DNA from: Myxococcus stipitatus
GTDB taxonomy: Bacteria; Myxococcota; Myxococcia; Myxococcales; Myxococcaceae
NCBI RefSeq assembly: GCF_021412625.1
Contig: NZ_JAKCFI010000022.1
Span: forward strand, 1 to 64,000
Length of the DNA: 64,000 bases
Reading direction: 5' to 3'
The position numbers and the translations under genes are program-made. Below, in pieces: positions 60,308 through 64,000 of this stretch (its first letter is position 1; each line of letters starts with the position of its first letter). A model generated the notes under the pieces. The model ran no database searches. It was not told the origin of the DNA and saw nothing but the letters and a program-made list of their open reading frames with translations.

Positions 60308-61003
60308 TCAGCGTTCGCCGAACAGCACCGGGAGGGCGTCGTGGTGCGTGAAGTCGGGGAAGGCCGCGTGGGCGCCGGCCGCGAGCAGGGCCTCGGCGGT
60401 GAAGGTGCCCGTCCCCACGCCGATGCACTCCGCGCCGATGCCCAGCGCCGCGTCGACGTCCTTGGGCGTGTCGCCGATGACGACGACGCGGCAGTCGGCC
60501 ACGGGGACTCCGAGCGAGGCGGCGCCCATCCGTGCGCCGTGGCGGATCAGCTCCACTCGGTCCTCGTGGTCGCAGCCGAAGCCGCCGAAGTCGAACTGGT
60601 CGTAGATGTTCACGCGCTCGAGCTTCACGCGGGCGCCCTCGCGGACGTTGCCGGTGCCCAGGCCCACGGCGAAGCCGGGGCGCGCGCGGGCCTCGCGTAC
60701 CGCCTCGCGCATGCCGGGGTAGAGGCGATAGCGCTGGGCGTCCGCCTTCACGACCTCGTCCGCGAGGTGTGCGAGGTACGCGGCGATGCCCGCGTCGATG
60801 GCGGCCTCGGTGTCTTCGACGCCGATGATGCGCAGCGCCTTGCGGACGATGGCCCGGTCCGTCATGCCGGACATGTGGAACGAGTCGCAGGCGTCGCGGC
60901 GACCATGGAGCTGCTCGAAGGCGCGGTCCATGGCCCGGCGTCCGGCGCCGCCGGAGGTGAGGAGGGTGCCGTCGATATCGAACAAGAGGACCGTGGGACG
61001 CAT
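60308..61003 (-). CDS. HAD-superfamily phosphatase (phosphoglycolate-phosphatase-like)
   Basis: A 231-residue HAD hydrolase with a small helical cap. Motif I is LLFDIDGTLL with D9 (nucleophile) and D11; motif II is GLGTGN; motif III is likely the Lys in the VKLERVNIYDQF-type segment; motif IV is VVIGDTPKDVDAA. The cap region (about 15-100) is the C1 type, as in phosphoglycolate phosphatase and beta-phosphoglucomutase. Substrate is not readable. The start is ATG 61003 (GGGGG upstream); ATG 61012 is an alternative. It lies 49 bases upstream of the repeat-protein gene (minus strand). Confidence 0.88.
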   Translation of the reverse strand: MRPTVLLFDIDGTLLTSGGAGRRAMDRAFEQLHGRRDACDSFHMSGMTDRAIVRKALRIIGVEDTEAAIDAGIAAYLAHLADEVVKADAQRYRLYPGMREAVREARARPGFAVGLGTGNVREGARVKLERVNIYDQFDFGGFGCDHEDRVELIRHGARMGAASLGVPVADCRVVVIGDTPKDVDAALGIGAECIGVGTGTFTAEALLAAGAHAAFPDFTHHDALPVLFGER

Positions 61004-61062
61004 GGCCCCCATCTAATGGAAGGCTCGGGCCGACGCGAGCCCCGAGTCTCACGTGGGAGGGC

Positions 61063-61725
61063 TCATGGCTCCGTGAGGCTGAGGCCCCGCTGGAGTGCCT
61101 CGCGGACCAGGGGGCGTTCCTCGACGGGCAGTCGTTCCTCCAGGGCCAGTCGGGCCTGCTGACCGCCCAGCCTGCCGAGCGCCACGGCGACGGCCTCGCG
61201 CACCTGGTCCTCCCGGTCCGTCAGCCGCGTGGCGAGGATGGGGATGGCGTCGATGCCCAGGCAGCGTCCGAGCGATTGGGCCGCGCTGGCGCGAACCTCC
61301 GCGGGGGCGCGGACATCCGCGAGGACCTCCTGGATGGAGCTGGCGCCCTGGGAGGGGTCGACCATCGCGAGCGAGGCCATGGCGCGCGACCGTCGTGGCG
61401 CGGGCACGGTGCCATCCATGACCATGGCGTTGAGGACGGGGATGGCCTGGGGCCCGAGCTGACGCCAGGCCTCCTCGCGCGGCGGCGCCTGTTGATCGAG
61501 CAGGGCGAGCACCCGGGCGCGGAGGTCCTCGGGGGGCGTGCCCTCGAGGGGCGCGAGCGAGGACTGCGCGAGGGTGGCCCGACCATGGGCCGCTGTCGCG
61601 GTGCCCGCCGGGCCCACCAACAGGCCCACGCCCAGGACCATGCACCACCAGCGCCCCTGTGGGGCGCGCGCCGTCGCCAGGAAGGACCCGCGCGGCGAGG
61701 GGGAGGGGGATGTCGGGGTGGTCAT
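61063..61725 (-). CDS. Membrane-anchored HEAT-repeat protein
   Basis: A 220-residue protein with one hydrophobic segment (about 27-46, WWCMVLGVGLLVGPAGTATA) that may be a signal anchor or a long signal peptide. The rest is built of HEAT-type helical pairs: EVRASAAQSLGRCLGIDAIP and QVREAVAVALGRLGGQQARL are clear repeats. HEAT stacks bind partner proteins; no enzyme motif is present. The ATG at 61725 has GGGGAG upstream. It diverges from the DsrE-like gene. A minus-strand TATAAC (61756-61761 region) might be its -10 box. Confidence 0.78.
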   Translation of the reverse strand: MTTPTSPSPSPRGSFLATARAPQGRWWCMVLGVGLLVGPAGTATAAHGRATLAQSSLAPLEGTPPEDLRARVLALLDQQAPPREEAWRQLGPQAIPVLNAMVMDGTVPAPRRSRAMASLAMVDPSQGASSIQEVLADVRAPAEVRASAAQSLGRCLGIDAIPILATRLTDREDQVREAVAVALGRLGGQQARLALEERLPVEERPLVREALQRGLSLTEP

Positions 61726-61805
61726 GGGGCTCCCCAGCAGGAGTGAGGCTTCGGGTTATACGCCGGCCCCCCTTCGGACTCGATGCACAATAGAGTGCGC
61801 CGACG

Positions 61806-62201
61806 ATGGCTGGACGTGTCTTCTTCTTCCTACAGCACGCAACGTACGAGCCCGCGTTCCAGGCGGGCTCCATGGGCATCACCGCCGCCGCGATGGGGGA
61901 CGAGGTCTACTTCGTCTTCGCCTTCGACGCGCTGCGGGCGCTCGTGCAGGGTGACTTCGGGCGGCCGGGGCGCGAGGTCGAACACGCCGAGCAGGCCCGA
62001 GGCGAGGCCTTGGGCGTGCCTGCTCCCGCGAAGATGCTGCAGGAGGCGCGATCCCTGGGGGCGAAGCTCATCGCCTGTGACACGACCGTTCGCCTCTGTG
62101 GTTACGACCCCGACCACCTGCAGCGTGAGGCGCTGGATGAAGTGATGGGCCTCGCCTCGCTATGGCGCCTGACGCAGGGGGCCCGCACGCTGTCTCTGTA
62201 G
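61806..62201 (+). CDS. DsrE/DsrF-like family protein
   Basis: A 131-residue small protein with the DsrE-fold outline: RVFFFLQHATYEPAFQAGSM, then AAAMGDEVYFVFAFDALRAL and the Cys-bearing LGAKLIACDTTVRLCGYDP. The conserved Cys of sulfur-carrier DsrE proteins could be C90 or C97 (around nt 62075-62096). No dsr, tus or sox genes are near, so a role in sulfur relay is unproven; many myxobacterial copies are stand-alone. ATG 61806. The 247 bases before the next gene hold a short GAGGCT/AGCCTC hairpin (62332-62345) and nothing else. Confidence 0.72.
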   Translation: MAGRVFFFLQHATYEPAFQAGSMGITAAAMGDEVYFVFAFDALRALVQGDFGRPGREVEHAEQARGEALGVPAPAKMLQEARSLGAKLIACDTTVRLCGYDPDHLQREALDEVMGLASLWRLTQGARTLSL

Positions 62202-62448
62202 CGCGGCGGGAGCTTGTCGGGCAGGCGCGGATGTCGTCCAGTTGGCACCGGGAGTGTGCCCGTTGGCGGGACGGTGTCGGCTCTTGCTGTAACGTCGCAG
62301 TACCAGTCAAATGGCTAGGGGACCTGCTTTTGAGGCTGTAGCCTCGGGGCCGAGTCACGCGTTACTCTGCCCCCTACGCCGTCCCCCGAAGAACCCGGCC
62401 GCGCGGAAGCACCGCGTCCCCACGAGAAGCAGAAGGAATCCATCACCT

Positions 62449-63738
62449 ATGCGCGCCAAGCAGAATCTCCTGAGCGCCCTGGCCGTCGGCGCCTTCACCA
62501 GCGTCGTCATGGCGGGGTGTCAGTCGTACGACTTCGAGCGGGTGGAGCCGCTCGCCATTGCCGCGACGACGAAGGAGGTGGACGTCAAGGCCCTCACCAG
62601 CAAGCCGAACGCCATGTTGCTCGTGGACATCTCCGGCTCGATGACGGGGCCGGTGGACCCGAGCCGTCCCTCGTGCATCGTGAAGGACTCGGAGACCGGC
62701 AACGATACGCTGTGCGGCGGCAGGAATCCGTGCCCGACGGCCACGTGCCCCACGCGCTGGACGGAGCTCCAGGCCGCCGTTCCGCAGTTCCTTGCGGAGA
62801 GCGGCTCGCTGGTCCGCTACGGCCTGACGACCTATCCGGAAGCGACGTCCGGCCAGGGGGTGGCCGCCTGTACCGCTCCCACCAACGCGTCGATCCGCAA
62901 TCCCCTGCCTGCCGCAGAGGATGACGATTCGTTGCTGGCCAACGCGGAGGGGATCAATCAGATCATCCAGAACATTCCGAACTTTGGCGAGGGGCGGCAG
63001 CCAATCGGAGGTACTCCGACAAGCGCGAGCCTCACGTTCGTCGGCAACTTCGAGAGCCTCCAGTCGAAGGATCGCAACGACTACGTCATCCTCCTGACAG
63101 ACGGTTTGCCCAACTGCAACGAGTTCAACCAGTACGCGTACTCCACCGATCCCGTGAACTGCCGGTGCACCATCGTGGGCAACGGCTGCACCAACGCCTT
63201 CGACAAGCGCGGCTGCCTCGACATGTCCGCATCGGTGGACGCGGCGGCTGCACTCGCTCTCAAGGGAATCACGACCATCGTCATTGGCTTCGGCGCGGAG
63301 ACCGCGAGTGGCGATGGCCCCGAGGTGCTCCAGGCGATGGCGGTCGCGGGTGGTTTCAAGCGCAAGTGCACGGCCAACAGTGAGTGTGGTGCTGGCGATA
63401 CCTGCAACCTCACCACGGGCTTGTGCAACCGGCAGTTCTTCCAGGCGGGCAACCAGGCGGAGCTGGCCGCCGCGCTGGAGAAGATCAGCAAGGAGATCCA
63501 GAACCCGGAGCCGTGCTTCGTGAAGCTGGAGGAGGCGGAGCTTCCTTCGGATCCGAAGCTGATCATCGTCTATGTGGAGGGGGAGAAGTTGGCCTCTGGC
63601 CCCGATACGTGGACGCTCGGTGAGTACAAAGACGCTGGCTCGGGCGTCATCTTCAACGGCGCCACGTGCGATCGCCTCAAGAACTCCCGGCCCGAGGCGC
63701 CCGTGAACGTCGAGGTCCGCGCCATCCGCCAGCAGTAG
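62449..63738 (+). CDS. cglB: VWA-domain lipoprotein, probable gliding adhesin CglB
   Basis: A 429-residue lipoprotein. The signal peptide (QNLLSALAVGAFTSVVMAGC) puts the lipidated Cys at about 24, followed by QSYDFERVEPLAIAATT. The von Willebrand A domain starts at about 58 with an intact MIDAS sequence, VDISGSM (D-x-S-x-S), and has ILLTDGLPNCNEFN later. About 17 cysteines, many in short-spaced pairs (NCRCTIVGNGCT, KCTANSECGAGDTCN), imply a disulfide-rich surface protein. Length, Cys content, VWA fold and N terminus agree with CglB, the outer-membrane lipoprotein adhesin of adventurous gliding in M. xanthus. The assignment rests on recollection, hence moderate confidence; other VWA lipoproteins exist in myxobacteria. 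ATG 62449 follows AGAAGGA. rimK follows. Confidence 0.75.
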   Translation: MRAKQNLLSALAVGAFTSVVMAGCQSYDFERVEPLAIAATTKEVDVKALTSKPNAMLLVDISGSMTGPVDPSRPSCIVKDSETGNDTLCGGRNPCPTATCPTRWTELQAAVPQFLAESGSLVRYGLTTYPEATSGQGVAACTAPTNASIRNPLPAAEDDDSLLANAEGINQIIQNIPNFGEGRQPIGGTPTSASLTFVGNFESLQSKDRNDYVILLTDGLPNCNEFNQYAYSTDPVNCRCTIVGNGCTNAFDKRGCLDMSASVDAAAALALKGITTIVIGFGAETASGDGPEVLQAMAVAGGFKRKCTANSECGAGDTCNLTTGLCNRQFFQAGNQAELAAALEKISKEIQNPEPCFVKLEEAELPSDPKLIIVYVEGEKLASGPDTWTLGEYKDAGSGVIFNGATCDRLKNSRPEAPVNVEVRAIRQQ

Positions 63739-63760
63739 GCGGCCGGTCGGGAGCCACGGC

Positions 63761-63789
63761 TTTACCCGGGACGGTGCGGGGATTATAGG
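63761..63789 (+). promoter_or_regulatory. Candidate promoter of rimK
   Basis: TTTACC (63761-63766), 17-base spacer, TATAGG (63784-63789). The predicted transcription start near 63796 leaves a 27-base leader to the ATG at 63823. This suggests that rimK can be transcribed independently of the adhesin gene. Confidence 0.45.
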
Positions 63790-63822
63790 TCCCTCGCCTC
63801 CGGCCCGGCCGCGGCTCCCGCC

Positions 63823-64000
63823 ATGAAAGTCACCATCCTCTCGCGCTCCGCTTCCATCCCGTCCACTCGACGCCTTGTCGAGGCGGGGCGCGCCAGGAAC
63901 CACCGGATGCGCGTGCTCAACCCCCTCCGGGTGCAGATGCATCTGGATGGGGGGAGCGCGGCGCTCTACTACGACCGCAAGAAGCTGGCCCCCACGGACG
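63823..64000 (+). CDS. rimK: RimK-family ATP-grasp ligase (5' part, cut by window edge)
   Basis: The first 59 codons only. MKVTILSRSASIPSTRRLVEAG matches the N-terminal Rossmann-like domain of RimK-type alpha-L-glutamate ligases, which add glutamate to ribosomal protein S6 or act in coenzyme F420, lysine or polyglutamate pathways. The following MRVLNPLRVQMHLDGGSAALYY is also typical. The ATP-grasp catalytic core lies beyond the window, so the exact substrate cannot be judged. The gene starts 85 bases after the CglB-like gene and has its own promoter-like element. Confidence 0.8.
   Translation, partial: MKVTILSRSASIPSTRRLVEAGRARNHRMRVLNPLRVQMHLDGGSAALYYDRKKLAPTD

Noticed and set aside
62202..62448. 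Sigma-54 promoter before the CglB-like gene (TGGCTAGGGGACCTGC)
   Set aside because: The GG and GC elements are separated by 11 rather than 10 bases, and the conserved flanks TGGCAC and TTGC are not matched.

Overview
The window is about 70% GC DNA from the chromosome of a gliding myxobacterium, most likely Myxococcaceae (Myxococcus, Corallococcus, Pyxidicoccus or a relative). The evidence is a TIGR02265/DUF2378-family protein (a lineage-restricted paralogous family), a von Willebrand A lipoprotein that looks like the gliding-motility adhesin CglB, many secreted or lipoprotein genes of unknown function, and strong third-position GC that opens long but meaningless antisense frames almost everywhere. 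I see no IS element, prophage, CRISPR array or origin. The content is mostly core chromosomal, with 60 protein genes (one cut by the right edge) and one tRNA.

Layout. 190-6.7 kb: a DksA-like zinc-finger protein, trmFO with an overlapping beta-propeller lipoprotein, a small membrane protein, and a large EF-hand-like membrane protein. 6.7-11.2 kb: xerC-hslV-hslU, then argD. 11.3-15.3 kb: a J-domain/TPR protein, an Hsp70 and a TPR protein, which look like a dedicated chaperone module. 15.3-20.1 kb: an envelope protein, a VOC protein, and a minus-strand operon (secreted protein, coaE, acyl-type SDR reductase, two MaoC-fold hydratase subunits). 20.3-26.5 kb: a tetrahaem cytochrome, engB, a DUF6178 protein, a polysaccharide polymerase/ligase with a glycosyltransferase, and a DUF4097 protein. 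26.7-30.4 kb (minus): pyrD, an unusual adenosine-deaminase relative, an Smr protein and a DjlA-like co-chaperone. 30.5-36.8 kb: folD, DUF2378, a DUF937-OmpA fusion, an ADP-ribosylglycohydrolase and an orphan histidine kinase. 36.8-42.7 kb: metF (minus) diverging from gcvT-gcvH-gcvP. 42.8-48.9 kb: a CDF metal transporter, a TonB-domain protein, a SpoIID/LytB lipoprotein, a secreted beta-helix protein and tRNA-Cys. 49-56 kb: acyl-CoA dehydrogenase, rhodanese, archaeal/fungal-type asd, fdxA, two unknown proteins, an MFS transporter and a GNAT. 56-64 kb: hrpB, a protein with 54-bp tandem repeats, a HAD phosphatase, a HEAT protein, a DsrE-like protein, the CglB-like adhesin and the start of rimK.

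How genes work together. Methylene-tetrahydrofolate links gcvTHP (source), metF, folD and trmFO (consumers) within 43 kb. HslV and HslU form one protease. The two MaoC proteins probably form one heterodimer that works with the acyl-type reductase. The J protein, Hsp70 and TPR protein are probably one folding system without a local GrpE.

No fully new defence or mobile system is evident. The strongest leads are the deaminase relative that has lost both nucleoside-binding aspartates, the Hsp70/J/TPR module, the RGRK/acidic tandem-repeat protein, the DUF937-OmpA fusion and the CglB-rimK neighbourhood. All family assignments come from reading motifs by eye; no database search was run.
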